Source: Candidatus Zipacnadia bacterium (GTDB lineage Bacteria > Armatimonadota > Zipacnadia > Zipacnadales > Zipacnadaceae). Taken from it: a stretch of DNA of 6,606 nt. Numbering within the stretch: position 1 is the first letter of the stretch; each line of letters starts with the position of its first letter. Below the pieces are notes generated by a model. That model saw only the letters and a list, made by a program, of their open reading frames with translations. It made no database searches and was not told the DNA's origin. This document shows positions 6,531 to 6,606 of this stretch, one piece after another. Made by a program: the position numbers and the translations under genes. The DNA is taken from contig JALGTJ010000054.1 of assembly GCA_029821415.1 (NCBI GenBank), positions 1-6,606 of the forward strand. Direction: 5' to 3'.

Positions 6531-6606
6531 TGGTGCCGGGGGCGGGAGTCGAACCCGCACGCCTTATTCAGACCCAGGATTTTAAGTCCCGTGCGTCTAC
6601 CAATTC
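6531..6606 (-). tRNA. trnL: tRNA-Leu(UAA), 5' end cut by window edge
   Basis: Read on the minus strand, the segment shows the Leu D-arm signature GAATTGGTAGACGC, an anticodon arm with loop CTTAAAA, a long variable arm with a 4-bp stem, a perfect T-arm (GCGGG TTCGACT CCCGC), the acceptor strand CCCCGGC, discriminator A and encoded CCA. The anticodon TAA lies at 6582-6584 and reads UUA (and UUG). The expected 5' acceptor GCCGGGG and the start of the D-arm, about 12 nt, lie beyond the right edge. Confidence 0.95.

Noticed and set aside
6531..6606. Integration site of a mobile element at the tRNA 3' end
   Set aside because: No integrase gene and no second copy of the tRNA 3' end are seen in the window.
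1..6606. CRISPR array, insertion sequence or transposase
   Set aside because: No regularly spaced repeats, terminal inverted repeats or transposase motifs were found.

Overview
The window is bacterial and gene-dense, and every gene I can support is on the minus strand. Mixed GC content, Shine-Dalgarno sites, sigma70-type promoters and several secreted proteins fit an envelope-rich bacterium. The CsgG-like fold in one secreted protein hints at an outer membrane. I cannot name the lineage; low resemblance to textbook sequences suggests an uncultivated or poorly sampled group.

Layout, in the direction of transcription (right to left): a 5'-truncated tRNA-Leu(UAA) runs off the right edge (6531-6606). 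It is followed by a small DUF2752 membrane protein (6030-6413) with an uncertain start. A consensus promoter (5959-5986) and a roughly 145-nt leader then precede a divergent, ACT-less aspartokinase-like protein (4942-5808). A 290-bp gap carries a second strong promoter (4772-4800) with repeats at its start point. This promoter drives a three-gene run: a 632-aa secreted or envelope protein with CsgG-like, FlgT-C-like, transmembrane and Fn3-like segments (2753-4651); a secreted clostripain-family (C11) cysteine peptidase (1439-2695); and a secreted subtilisin-family (S8) serine peptidase that leaves the left edge before its catalytic serine (1-1325).

The run of an envelope-anchored multidomain protein followed by a C11 and an S8 peptidase is the most interesting part. 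All three have export signals, share a strand, and appear to share one promoter. This suggests a co-expressed envelope or extracellular proteolytic system, possibly one in which one protease matures the other or the multidomain protein. That functional link is inference only. The aspartokinase-like gene and the DUF2752 gene look like separate units.
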